64,000 nt of DNA from AP-15 sp963750195 (lineage in GTDB: Bacteria > Pseudomonadota > Alphaproteobacteria > ATCC43930 > CGMCC-115725), in the NCBI GenBank assembly GCA_963750195.1, contig CAVVPS010000016.1, forward strand, positions 806,001-870,000, read 5' to 3'. The notes below the pieces were generated by a model. It made no database searches, had not been told where the DNA came from, and was given only the letters and a program-made list of their open reading frames with translations. Each line of letters opens with the position of its first letter. Position 1 is the first letter of the stretch. This document shows positions 54,162-62,748 of the stretch, piece after piece. A program made the position numbers and the translations under genes.

Positions 54162-55054
54162 CGGAAGCGGTGGCGGATACGCTCGGCTCGATCCTCACCG
54201 AAGCTATAGCAGTGCTGTGGGCGGCTGGTCTTGACGAGCCGCGCCGGCGCGCGCGCCGATTCGTTGCCGCTTTTCTCGATGTCCCGCCGACAGAACTGCT
54301 GAGCGATGCGGAGCGTGCGCTCGAACGGTCGGTGGTCGAGCGTCTGCGCGGCTCGCTTGCACGAATTGTGAGAGGCGAGCCGTTGAGCCGCGTCCTTGGC
54401 TGGCGTGAATTCTGGGGACTTCGGTTTGCCTTGTCGGCTGATACCCTCGACCCCCGACCAGAGAGCGAGACGCTCGTCGAAGCCGTCCTTCGGCGGATCC
54501 CCGATCGCAACGTGCCGCTCAGCTTTCTTGACCTCGGGACCGGCACCGGCTGCCTGCTGCTTGCGCTGTTGTCCGAACTCCCGACGGCTGTTGGCATCGG
54601 CGTCGATGTTGCCGTTGGAGCGGTGATGACAGCACGGGAAAATGCTGAGGTCCTGGGTCTTGCGGACCGCGCTCGGTTCTTTGTCGGCGACTGGGATAGC
54701 GCACTCTCGGGGCGTTTTACGGTGATCGTCGCAAACCCGCCCTATATCGCGAGAAATGAACTCACCGGTCTGCCGCCAGAAGTCCGCCGCTACGACCCGA
54801 GACGCGCCGTCGACGGCGGGGAAGAGGGGCTAGCCGCCTACAGGAGGATTGCTGAGGATCTGCCGGCGCTATTATCGAGCGGCGGCATATTCGCGGTTGA
54901 AATCGGAGCGGGGCAGGCCTCCGCTGCTGCTGCCATCCTGCAAGCCGAGGGCCTCTTGGTCGAGGGCATCGAGCGCGACCTTGCTGGGGTCGAGCGCTGC
55001 ATCGTCGCGCGTCTCGACCAAGGCGATCCGGCCGAGAGGTCCTCGGCGGGATGA
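54158..55054 (+). CDS. prmC: Release-factor glutamine methyltransferase
   Basis: PrmC methylates the Gln of the GGQ motif in release factors. It has the substrate-binding helical N-domain, SRVLGWREFWGLRF, the SAM-binding LDLGTGTGCLLLALL and the catalytic NPPYIARNEL. The TTG start overlaps the prfA stop; a GTG at 54170 is an alternative. Confidence 0.93.
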   Translation: MTEAVADTLGSILTEAIAVLWAAGLDEPRRRARRFVAAFLDVPPTELLSDAERALERSVVERLRGSLARIVRGEPLSRVLGWREFWGLRFALSADTLDPRPESETLVEAVLRRIPDRNVPLSFLDLGTGTGCLLLALLSELPTAVGIGVDVAVGAVMTARENAEVLGLADRARFFVGDWDSALSGRFTVIVANPPYIARNELTGLPPEVRRYDPRRAVDGGEEGLAAYRRIAEDLPALLSSGGIFAVEIGAGQASAAAAILQAEGLLVEGIERDLAGVERCIVARLDQGDPAERSSAG

Positions 55055-55226
55055 AAAGATCTTGGAATGTGGATTCGTCCCGTCTAGGGTGGGGCGGTGG
55101 AGAGTTCGATACCGCGCAGGGGAGCGCCGGGTGGTTACGCGAGACCGCCCGAGATGGGGCAGGGGGACGAGGAACGCTCCAATCGGACAAGGCTCCGAGA
55201 GTGTCCACTAAGATCAGACAGGCGTC

Positions 55227-55631
55227 ATGAGACCAGGCCCGAACAAGCGATCACGCGGCCGCAATAATGGGAATAATCCACACGATAACCGACAGCGGAT
55301 GCTGCACCGAATTCACACTTTTGAAAGCAACGGCCCAAACGTCAAAATTCGCGGTAACGCCTATCAGGTTTTCGAGCGGTATGTAGCATTGGCGCGTGAG
55401 GCGGCGGCGAGCGGCGACCGCATCGTTGCCGAAAATTTCTTCCAACATGCCGAGCATTACTTTCGTATTATGAGCGCTAATGGCGAGGCCAATCAACATG
55501 GGTCGCAGCGCTCGGTGACACCTGCCGACGCTGATGTGAGCGAGCCAGGCGGGGAATCGAGCGAAAACGATGGGCTACTCCAACCATCGTTGCCTATCTT
55601 GCCGAACGACGATCGATCCTCTCGATTTTGA
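55227..55631 (+). CDS. DUF4167 domain protein
   Basis: This 134-residue protein has an N-terminal Arg/Asn-rich stretch (GPNKRSRGRNNGNN) and the DUF4167 core TFESNGPNVKIRGNAYQVFER, then ASGDRIVAENFFQHAEHYFRIM. The family is nearly confined to alphaproteobacteria and its function is unknown; basic, disordered ends suggest RNA binding. The position after prfA-prmC is conserved. Confidence 0.9.
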   Translation: MRPGPNKRSRGRNNGNNPHDNRQRMLHRIHTFESNGPNVKIRGNAYQVFERYVALAREAAASGDRIVAENFFQHAEHYFRIMSANGEANQHGSQRSVTPADADVSEPGGESSENDGLLQPSLPILPNDDRSSRF

Positions 55632-55714
55632 GTCGATTTCGCGGCGCCGCATCCTACCCCTCTACGGCATTAGAGCATTCGCCGGCGGTAGTCGATTTCC
55701 GGCCGCCGAGAGGG

Positions 55715-55742
55715 TTGTGCTACTTTCGAACTGCGCCATATA
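55715..55742 (+). promoter_or_regulatory. Possible heat-shock-type promoter of clpB
   Basis: GTTGTGC and CCATATAGG lie about 15 bases apart roughly 65 bases before clpB, resembling the TTG...CCATAT form of sigma-32 promoters in alphaproteobacteria. The match is partial. Confidence 0.3.
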
Positions 55743-55806
55743 GGCCCGAGAGGGACCGCGGAGACCGCCTGAACAGAGCGCCGTGGTCGGCTCAGCGGGG
55801 CAGATT

Positions 55807-58401
55807 ATGGAAATCGAACAATACACCGAGCGGTCGAAAGGGTTTGTCCAATCTGCGCAGAGTCTGGCTCTGCGCAGCGGCCATCAGCGGCTAACGCCGG
55901 AGCATCTGCTCAAGGTTCTGCTCGAAGACAAGGAAGGGCTCTGCGCAAACCTGATTCGGGCGGCGGGCGGCGAGCCACAGGTGGCACTGAAGGCGATCGA
56001 TGCCGAACTCACCAAGCTGCCGCGCGTCGAAGGCTCCGGGGCCGGCCAAGTATATATGTCACCGGAGATCGCACGTGTCTTCGAACAGGCCGAGCAGATT
56101 GCGCAGAAAGCCGGGGATAGTTTTGTCACCGTCGAGCGGTTGTTGCTGGCGCTGTCGATGGCTAGGGAGACGGCGGCGGGCAAGGCATTGGGCGCGGCTG
56201 GGTTGACCCCTCAGAAACTAAATTCCGCGATAGAAGATTTGCGTAAGGGGCGCAAGGCTGATAGCGCTTCGGCGGAAGAGGGCTACGATGCGCTCAAGCG
56301 CTATTCGCGCGATCTGACTGAGGCTGCGCGCGAAGGCAAGCTCGATCCCGTCATTGGCCGCGACGAGGAGATCCGTCGCACGATCCAGGTGCTTTCGCGT
56401 CGTACCAAGAACAATCCGGTCCTGATCGGCGAGCCCGGGGTCGGCAAGACAGCGATCGTCGAGGGATTGGCGCTCCGTATTTTCAATGGCGACGTGCCGG
56501 AGGGCTTGAAGGACAAGCGCCTGCTGGCGCTTGATTTGGGCGCGCTGATTGCCGGCTCCAAATTCCGTGGCGAATTCGAGGAGCGGCTCAAGGCGGTGCT
56601 AACGGAAATCACCGCCGCAGCAGGCGAAATCATCCTATTCATCGACGAATTGCACACACTCGTTGGCGCCGGCAAGGCGGAGGGGTCAATGGACGCCTCG
56701 AACATGCTGAAACCGGCGCTCGCCCGCGGAGAGTTACACTGCGTCGGTGCTACCACGTTAGACGAGTATCGCAAGAATATCGAAAAGGACGCCGCTCTGG
56801 CCCGTCGTTTTCAGCCGGTCTTTGTTAGCGAGCCTTCGGTAGCGGACACGATCTCAATCCTGCGCGGCATCAAGGAAAAATACGAGCTGCATCACGGAGT
56901 CCGGATCACCGATGCGGCGATCGTCGCCGCGGCGACGTTGTCGAACCGCTACATCACCGATCGCTTCCTTCCGGATAAGGCAATCGATTTGATGGATGAG
57001 GCCGCCTCGCGATTGCGGATGGAGGTCGATTCGAAGCCCGAGGCGATCGATGAACTCGATCGCCGCATCGTCCAGCTAAAGATCGAGCGCGAGGCTCTGA
57101 AAAAAGAGAGCGATCCGGCTTCGCGCGATCGCCTGGAAAGGCTGGTCAAGGAGCTTGAGGACCTCGAACAGCGCTCGGCCGAGCTGACCTCGCAATGGCG
57201 GGCGGAAAAAGAAAAGCTCGCCGGCGCGGCAAAGCTCAAGCAGCAGCTCGAGCAGGCGCGCGCCGACCTCGAAATCGCCCAGCGCCGCGGCGAATGGAGC
57301 CGCGCCGGCGAACTGACCTATGGGGTCATTCCCGATCTGGAGCGCAAGCTGAGGCAAGTCGAGGAGGCTGAAGCGGGACGCATGCTCGAAGAAGCGGTCA
57401 CTGAGGAGCACATTGCCGCTGTTGTGTCGCGCTGGACCGGTATTCCGGTCGACAAAATGCTGTCGAGCGAGCGCGATAAGCTACTTCACATGGAAGATGC
57501 CCTGAGGCGCCGAGTGGTAGGTCAGGACGAGGCGGTGACCGCCGTTTCGAACGCGATCCGCCGGGCCCGGGCCGGGCTGCAGGACCCGAACCGGCCGATG
57601 GGGTCGTTTTTATTCCTTGGACCGACCGGTGTCGGCAAGACCGAGCTGACGCGGGCGCTGGCGGAGTTCCTTTTCGACGATGAGAGCGCGATGGTGCGCA
57701 TCGACATGTCGGAATACATGGAGAAGCACTCGGTCGCTCGCCTGATCGGAGCCCCGCCCGGTTACGTGGGCTACGACGAGGGGGGCTCATTGACCGAGGC
57801 GGTGCGACGCCGGCCCTATCAGGTGATCCTGTTCGACGAGGTCGAAAAGGCGCATCCCGATGTGTTAAACGTACTTTTGCAGGTCCTCGACGACGGCCGC
57901 CTGACCGATGGCCAGGGCCGCACCGTCGATTTCCGCAACACCTTGATCGTGCTGACCTCGAACCTCGGCAGCGATGCGTTGGTACGGCTGCCAGAGCGGG
58001 CCGATGTCTCGGTCGCGCGCGAAGCGGTGATGGAGGCGGTACGTGCGGCCTTCCGACCCGAGTTCTTGAACCGGCTCGACGAGATTCTGCTGTTCCGCCG
58101 GCTCTCGCGCGACGATATGAAGGGGGTCGTCGCGATCCAGGTCGAGCGGCTGAAAAAGCTGTTAGCCGATCGCAAGGTTACCCTGGAAGTCGATGCGGCG
58201 GCGATGGCCTGGTTGGGCAACGCCGGCTACGATCCGATCTATGGGGCTCGGCCACTCAAGCGGGTAATCCAGCGTGAATTGCAAAACCCGCTCGCCCAGG
58301 CGATCCTAGAAGGCCGCATCCCCGATGGGTCGACGGTGCACGTCACGGCGAGCGACAAGGGTTTGGTTATCGAGGAAGACGCCAGAGCAGAAGCGGCCTG
58401 A
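55807..58401 (+). CDS. clpB: ClpB disaggregase
   Basis: ClpB pulls apart protein aggregates with DnaK. The 864-residue protein has two Clp_N repeats (to about 145), the first ATPase (GEPGVGKTAIVEGL; ILFIDELHTLVGAG), a coiled-coil middle domain (about 400-525) and the second ATPase (GPTGVGKTELTRALAEFLF; VILFDEVEKAHPDV). The C-terminal YGARPLKRVIQRELQNPLA is present. The ATG at 55807 begins MEIEQYTERSKGFVQSAQ as in family members. Confidence 0.97.
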   Translation: MEIEQYTERSKGFVQSAQSLALRSGHQRLTPEHLLKVLLEDKEGLCANLIRAAGGEPQVALKAIDAELTKLPRVEGSGAGQVYMSPEIARVFEQAEQIAQKAGDSFVTVERLLLALSMARETAAGKALGAAGLTPQKLNSAIEDLRKGRKADSASAEEGYDALKRYSRDLTEAAREGKLDPVIGRDEEIRRTIQVLSRRTKNNPVLIGEPGVGKTAIVEGLALRIFNGDVPEGLKDKRLLALDLGALIAGSKFRGEFEERLKAVLTEITAAAGEIILFIDELHTLVGAGKAEGSMDASNMLKPALARGELHCVGATTLDEYRKNIEKDAALARRFQPVFVSEPSVADTISILRGIKEKYELHHGVRITDAAIVAAATLSNRYITDRFLPDKAIDLMDEAASRLRMEVDSKPEAIDELDRRIVQLKIEREALKKESDPASRDRLERLVKELEDLEQRSAELTSQWRAEKEKLAGAAKLKQQLEQARADLEIAQRRGEWSRAGELTYGVIPDLERKLRQVEEAEAGRMLEEAVTEEHIAAVVSRWTGIPVDKMLSSERDKLLHMEDALRRRVVGQDEAVTAVSNAIRRARAGLQDPNRPMGSFLFLGPTGVGKTELTRALAEFLFDDESAMVRIDMSEYMEKHSVARLIGAPPGYVGYDEGGSLTEAVRRRPYQVILFDEVEKAHPDVLNVLLQVLDDGRLTDGQGRTVDFRNTLIVLTSNLGSDALVRLPERADVSVAREAVMEAVRAAFRPEFLNRLDEILLFRRLSRDDMKGVVAIQVERLKKLLADRKVTLEVDAAAMAWLGNAGYDPIYGARPLKRVIQRELQNPLAQAILEGRIPDGSTVHVTASDKGLVIEEDARAEAA

Positions 58402-58423
58402 CCCGCGACAACCAAGATCGCTG

Positions 58424-59092
58424 TCATCCCTCCTGATCTGCACCGACCACGAGGTGAAATTCGCGCACATCAGCGCGTGGAATCCGCAAAGTGTCGGGAG
58501 GATTGAGCTGGCGCAGCACCAGCGTGTCGCCCTCCCACCCGACAAACTGCTTGATCAGCACAACTTGGCCCTGTTTGTAGACGACGACGTCGCGGCCGCG
58601 GATCGGCGGCTTGAAGGGGTTGACGTGCAATAGCCAGCCCGGCTCGTAGCGCGGCTCCATACTGTCGCCGACCATGTAAATGGCGTACGCTGCCCGCACG
58701 CCGCCGAGGTTGGCCGGCCGTGATGTATAGCCGATCGGGCCATCTTCGAGAAACATCTCCTGATCGTTGCCGCCGCGTCCTGCGCTGCGGATTGGGATTA
58801 GATCGGCTGCGCGAGCAATTCCCGAGGGTGGCGTGGAGGGCGGCCGCCCGCGACCCCGCCGAGGGTGATCACCAGCTGTCGGGGAGACCGCATTGTCGAC
58901 GGCGTGGCGCAGAATCTCGTCGGGGCTCACCCCGAGAAATCCAGCGATCTGGACGGTTTCTAGCTGTTTCATCTGACGCTCGCCTCTGAGCATGCGGGAA
59001 ACCGCGGAGGGAGCCAGCCGAAGGTGGCGGGCGAGATCGGCCTGCGATGCCCCGGCCTGCTCGAGGGCTTGGTGAAACCAAACCGAATCCAT
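58424..59092 (-). CDS. Phage-type S24 repressor with XRE HTH
   Basis: The 222-residue protein has an N-terminal HTH (ASQADLARHLRLAPSAVSRML) and a C-terminal S24/LexA-like domain with the nucleophile Ser in YMVGDSMEPRYEPG and the general-base Lys in VVLIKQFVGWEGDTL. That makes it a C1-type repressor able to self-cleave after DNA damage. It is divergent from the GcrA-like gene with about 100 bases between. Confidence 0.9.
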   Translation of the reverse strand: MDSVWFHQALEQAGASQADLARHLRLAPSAVSRMLRGERQMKQLETVQIAGFLGVSPDEILRHAVDNAVSPTAGDHPRRGRGRPPSTPPSGIARAADLIPIRSAGRGGNDQEMFLEDGPIGYTSRPANLGGVRAAYAIYMVGDSMEPRYEPGWLLHVNPFKPPIRGRDVVVYKQGQVVLIKQFVGWEGDTLVLRQLNPPDTLRIPRADVREFHLVVGADQEG

Positions 59093-59117
59093 GGTGCTAA
59101 TACCGCAAATATTGATG

Positions 59118-59145
59118 TTGACATTGAGCTCGATGATGGTATCAT
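59118..59145 (+). promoter_or_regulatory. Strong promoter with candidate repressor operator
   Basis: TTGACA (59118-59123) and TATCAT (59140-59145) are 16 bases apart. A palindrome ATGAT-GGT-ATCAT (59133-59145) covers the -10 box. It faces away from the S24 repressor gene and toward the small GcrA-like gene, as expected of an early promoter under repressor control. Confidence 0.6.
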
Positions 59146-59192
59146 GTCGGTGCGATCATGACAAGACTGTTGATCCGGCTGAGGAGATACCC

Positions 59193-59495
59193 ATGGAGGC
59201 GCTTTCGCGGTCGTCGGCACCGGAAGATGGTCATGCTGGCCTGGGTTGCGCCTACATACTGGACGATGGCGATAGCTGTCGTTTTTGTGGTGGGGTGCCG
59301 CGCCGGGGTTCATCTTACTGTCCCCAGCATCACGCGCTCTGCCATGTTGCTAGCGGCACGGTGGAAGAGGCTCGGGGTTTGCGCGAAGTGGAAGAACTCG
59401 CGCGTGTCGTCGGAGGGCGCCGTGGGGCTGAGGGCGTCGGGCCGTCCCGTCGCTTCCTCAAACGGCTTGAGCGGGCGGTGCAATCTTCTTTGTAA
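59193..59495 (+). CDS. GcrA-like Cys/His-rich small protein
   Basis: A 100-residue protein whose core DSCRFCGGVPRRGSSYCPQHHALCH resembles the C-terminal Cys/His segment of GcrA, the alphaproteobacterial cell-cycle regulator that works with sigma-70 at methylated promoters. The GcrA N-terminal HTH is absent, so it is not a full GcrA. The ATG at 59193 lies 7 bases after GAGGAG. Confidence 0.6.
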   Translation: MEALSRSSAPEDGHAGLGCAYILDDGDSCRFCGGVPRRGSSYCPQHHALCHVASGTVEEARGLREVEELARVVGGRRGAEGVGPSRRFLKRLERAVQSSL

Positions 59496-59533
59496 GCAAA
59501 ATGTTCTTGTTATGTTCGGATAGGTAGCCGCAC

Positions 59534-60106
59534 ATGGCCCAACGGACCTCTCATCTGCACCCTGCCGTGACTTCGGCGGAGAGTGCCATTATGCCTACGC
59601 CGGAGCGTCGCGAGCACGGGCTCATCGAGCGCCTCGTACGGCCGATCGCTGATGAATCGGGCGGTTCGGCGCGCCCCTATCGGGCCGTCGATACGCTGGC
59701 CGTGATGCAGCGCCGGGGTTCGATCACGGCATCGATGCGGCAGGCGGGAGAGGATTTTCGGGCCCGCTTTGCGACCGCGCAACTCGACCCCTTACGAGCC
59801 CTGGATTACTCGCGGCCACGGGACGGCGGCGCCTCGCGACGAAACAGGGGCGAAGAGCCGGGCATGCGGGTCGAAGGCGCACGCTCGGCCGTTTGGCGCG
59901 CAGTTCTTGCGGTGGGCGGCCTCGGCTCGCCCGGAGGATCGTGTCTATGGCATGTCGTAGGGTGGGAGCGCTCGCTGAAGGAATGGGCGCTCCAGCAGGG
60001 CTGGAGCGGGCGCAGGGTCAGCCAGGAGGCGGCCTCAGGCATTCTGATCGCGGCGCTCGGCGCGCTCGAATCGCATTACCGCCAGAGCGACGTTGCGAAA
60101 ATATGA
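59534..60106 (+). CDS. DUF6456 domain protein
   Basis: The C-terminal half (about 110-190: ARSAVWRAVLAVGGLGSPGG, SCLWHVVGWERSLKEWALQQG, SQEAASGILIAALGALESHY) is a DUF6456-type helical domain. It recurs in alphaproteobacteria near phage or gene-transfer-agent regulators. The N-terminal half is Arg-rich and looks disordered. DNA binding is likely but unproven. Confidence 0.65.
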   Translation: MAQRTSHLHPAVTSAESAIMPTPERREHGLIERLVRPIADESGGSARPYRAVDTLAVMQRRGSITASMRQAGEDFRARFATAQLDPLRALDYSRPRDGGASRRNRGEEPGMRVEGARSAVWRAVLAVGGLGSPGGSCLWHVVGWERSLKEWALQQGWSGRRVSQEAASGILIAALGALESHYRQSDVAKI

Positions 60107-60734
60107 TTTTGTGATTGACAAATCCGGATGGTTCTGATATACATTAACCACACTGGCGAAATTGGACCAGGCAATAGCCACCGCGGAAGCCGGGGGTGGT
60201 GTTCGACGCTTTTACCCGCGAGCCAGATTGCTCGGGCTTGGGTAACTCTCGCGGGTTGTCACGTCTAGCCGCGGACCGGATCGAGTTCTCCTCGTTTCAA
60301 TGAATCCAATTAAGCTCTCGAGCCATCGGCAGGCAGCTGTGTCGCGACATCGAGCGGTCGAAGTGCCGGGCACCCGTCAAATTGGGACTTCCCTTGTCGT
60401 GAAGAGACTGAATTAAGGCGAGATCGCCAGAGCCACCCGGCTCGCTGTAATGTCCCAGTAGGTGTAGCAGGAATACGCGCGCATCGTTCCGCCAAGTTTC
60501 GTCGGGTCGCCGATTGAGGACCGCATCGGCCGTGCTGGCGATTGCGGGGGCAGCATAACGACGCGGACGGCAGAGCCAACCTCTGTGATTACCGCCGCTG
60601 GTGCACCAACTGGGTGCTGTCGGTGAAGCTGTGCTGACGGAAGAGGGAGTGCTCGAAGCGATTGCCCCATTTCCGAGCGTTCGTTCGGGCTCCGTGGCGA
60701 CGATAGGAGGGCACGTCGGTCGATCTCGCGGAGG
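60107..60734 (+). ncRNA. Gene-free stretch with strong promoter and candidate structured RNA
   Basis: A near-consensus promoter, TTGACA (60115-60120), 17 bases, TATACA (60138-60143), is followed not by a gene but by two hairpins. One is CCACC/GGTGG (60178-60182 with 60195-60199). The other is a 9-bp ACCCGCGAG/CTCGCGGGT (60214-60222 with 60248-60256). A transcript from about 60150 to about 60260 could be a small RNA, or an untranslated leader of terL. No T-run follows the second hairpin. From 60270 to 60734 nothing else is recognised. Confidence 0.45.
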
Positions 60735-62111
60735 ATGCGCGTGAGGTGCTTGAACGCCGGTTGGCTCGCCTCGCTGCCTGAGGTTCTGAGAAATAGGCTC
60801 ATCGCGGCACTAAGTCTCACCGAGGCTCGCGCACTGCTCTATGATTGGCCATTCTGGGCTCGGCGCAACCAGCTGCCGCCTCCCGGCGATTGGCGAGTGT
60901 GGCTGCTGCTTGCCGGCCGCGGGTTCGGCAAGACCCGCACCGGAGCTGAGCTGATGCGGGCGCGGGTGACGGCGCGGACCGCGCGCCGGGTGGCGCTTGT
61001 CGCCCCAACCGCCGCCGACGCGCGTAGCGTCATGGTCGAAGGCGAAAGCGGTATCTTGGCAATCTCGCCATCCTGGGACCGGCCTCGCTACGAGCCGTCG
61101 AAACGGCGGCTGACCTGGCCCAACGGGGCCATTGCGACGCTATATAGCGCCGACGAGCCCGAACGCCTTCGCGGGCCACAGCATGATGCCGCCTGGTGCG
61201 ACGAACTGGCCAGTTGGCGCTATCCCGACGCCTGGGACATGCTGATGTTCGGTCTGCGGTCGGGATCCGACCCTAGGGTCGTGGTAACAACGACGCCGCG
61301 GCCGACGAAACTGTTGCGTGAACTTGCTGCCGACCGAACTGTCGCGTTGACGCAAGGCACCACCTACGAGAACCGCGCCAATCTCGCTGTGCACTTTTTA
61401 GCGCAGATCGTCCGCAAATACGAGGGGACTCGGCTTGGTCGACAGGAGATCGAAGCCGAGATGCTCGACGACGTACCAGGCGGCTTGTGGAGTCGGGGTG
61501 TCGTTGAAGCGGCGCGTGTTCGCAGTGCGCCCGTCCTCATCCGCATCGTCGTCTCCATCGACCCGGCGGCGACATCGGGCGAAGGGGCCGACGAAACCGG
61601 CATCATTGTCGCTGGGAAGGATGGGCAGGGCCATGGCTGGGTCCTCGGTGACCTTTCAGGCCGTTATCCACCGGTCGAGTGGGCGAAGGCAGCTGTCGCC
61701 GCCTATCGGGCACATAAAGCCGATCGGATCGTTGCCGAGGTCAATAACGGCGGTGAAATGGTCGAGGCAACCTTGCGGGTGATCGACCCGAATCTCGCCT
61801 TCGTTCCGGTGTACGCGTCGCACGGCAAAATCACCCGCGCCGAACCGGTCGCCGCTCTCTATGAGCAGGGAAAAGTCCATCATCTCGGCGCGTTCCCACA
61901 GCTTGAGGACCAGATGTGCAACCTCAGCCGAGAGATGCACAATGATTTCAACGGCCGTCGGACGCGGCATTCTCCAGACCGAGTAGATGCCTTGGTCTGG
62001 GCTTTGACCGACCTTCTGCTCGAGCCGATGCCGGGCGAGGGGATCTACGAGGTCTATCGCCGGCTCAGCGACCAGTTGTCGGATACCACTCATCAGCAGC
62101 GCAGCAAGTAA
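60735..62111 (+). CDS. Phage/GTA-type terminase large subunit
   Basis: DNA-packaging motor. The 458-residue protein has the ATPase Walker A LLAGRGFGKTRTGAELMRA, Walker B region AAWCDELASWRYPDAWDM, coupling motif VVVTTTPRP, and a nuclease domain with IVVSIDPAATSGEGADETG and the late RTRHSPDRVDALVWALTDL. It is close in type to alphaproteobacterial prophage and gene-transfer-agent terminases. No small terminase, portal or capsid gene is in the window. The ATG at 60735 is the longest choice. Confidence 0.92.
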   Translation: MRVRCLNAGWLASLPEVLRNRLIAALSLTEARALLYDWPFWARRNQLPPPGDWRVWLLLAGRGFGKTRTGAELMRARVTARTARRVALVAPTAADARSVMVEGESGILAISPSWDRPRYEPSKRRLTWPNGAIATLYSADEPERLRGPQHDAAWCDELASWRYPDAWDMLMFGLRSGSDPRVVVTTTPRPTKLLRELAADRTVALTQGTTYENRANLAVHFLAQIVRKYEGTRLGRQEIEAEMLDDVPGGLWSRGVVEAARVRSAPVLIRIVVSIDPAATSGEGADETGIIVAGKDGQGHGWVLGDLSGRYPPVEWAKAAVAAYRAHKADRIVAEVNNGGEMVEATLRVIDPNLAFVPVYASHGKITRAEPVAALYEQGKVHHLGAFPQLEDQMCNLSREMHNDFNGRRTRHSPDRVDALVWALTDLLLEPMPGEGIYEVYRRLSDQLSDTTHQQRSK

Positions 62112-62144
62112 TGCTGCTGCCTTTAGCCTCGAAGGAGTCCGTCA

Positions 62145-62582
62145 GTGACGCTGTTGGTCAAAGACGCGAACACGACGACGCAGCCCCTGTCCACCGGGCT
62201 AGACAGCTCGGGCAACCTCGTGCCGATGCATGCCCCAGCGAGCATAATTTCGGGCATAGCCACCCCAGTGAGCATTGCTGCGCCGCTTCCGGTCATCAAC
62301 ACAGCCGGATCTGCGGCGATCGACGGCAGTGGCACGATAAGTTCAGGGGGCACTGCGCAGACGTTATTCGGCGGCGTGATGCCAGTTGACGGTTGGCTTG
62401 TGGCGAACAATTCATCGACAACTCTCTATGTATCCGATGTCGGCACCGCGACCTCCGGCGGCGCATCTATCCCGATTGCAGCCGGTGCAGTCTTCGCAAC
62501 GCCGTCGGGATACAAGCCGGCGGGACCAGTCAGCCTTTATGGGGCGACCACCGGTCAAGCGTTCGCGGCGCGTCGGTGGTAA
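62145..62582 (+). CDS. Phage structural-type protein of unknown function
   Basis: The 145-residue protein is Gly/Ser/Thr/Ala-rich: LVKDANTTTQPLSTGLDSSG at the start, then GTAQTLFGGVMPVDGWLVANN and SLYGATTGQAFAARRW at the end. It has the look of small phage decoration or fibre-base proteins, with no catalytic motif. The GTG start is 34 bases after terL. Confidence 0.6.
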   Translation: MTLLVKDANTTTQPLSTGLDSSGNLVPMHAPASIISGIATPVSIAAPLPVINTAGSAAIDGSGTISSGGTAQTLFGGVMPVDGWLVANNSSTTLYVSDVGTATSGGASIPIAAGAVFATPSGYKPAGPVSLYGATTGQAFAARRW

Positions 62583-62748
62583 TGGCCGATGGCGGTGTGT
62601 GCTTTTGGCGAGGGTAATAACGGACCCCCGCAAGAGTGATAATGATTTTAAATCACCAGACGACCACCGGCGCGATGGTGGCGCTCTTATCCGCGTCCAC
62701 GAAGAGCGCGTGCGCCGCAGGCGTCGTAGCGGACGGGAGCAACAGGCG

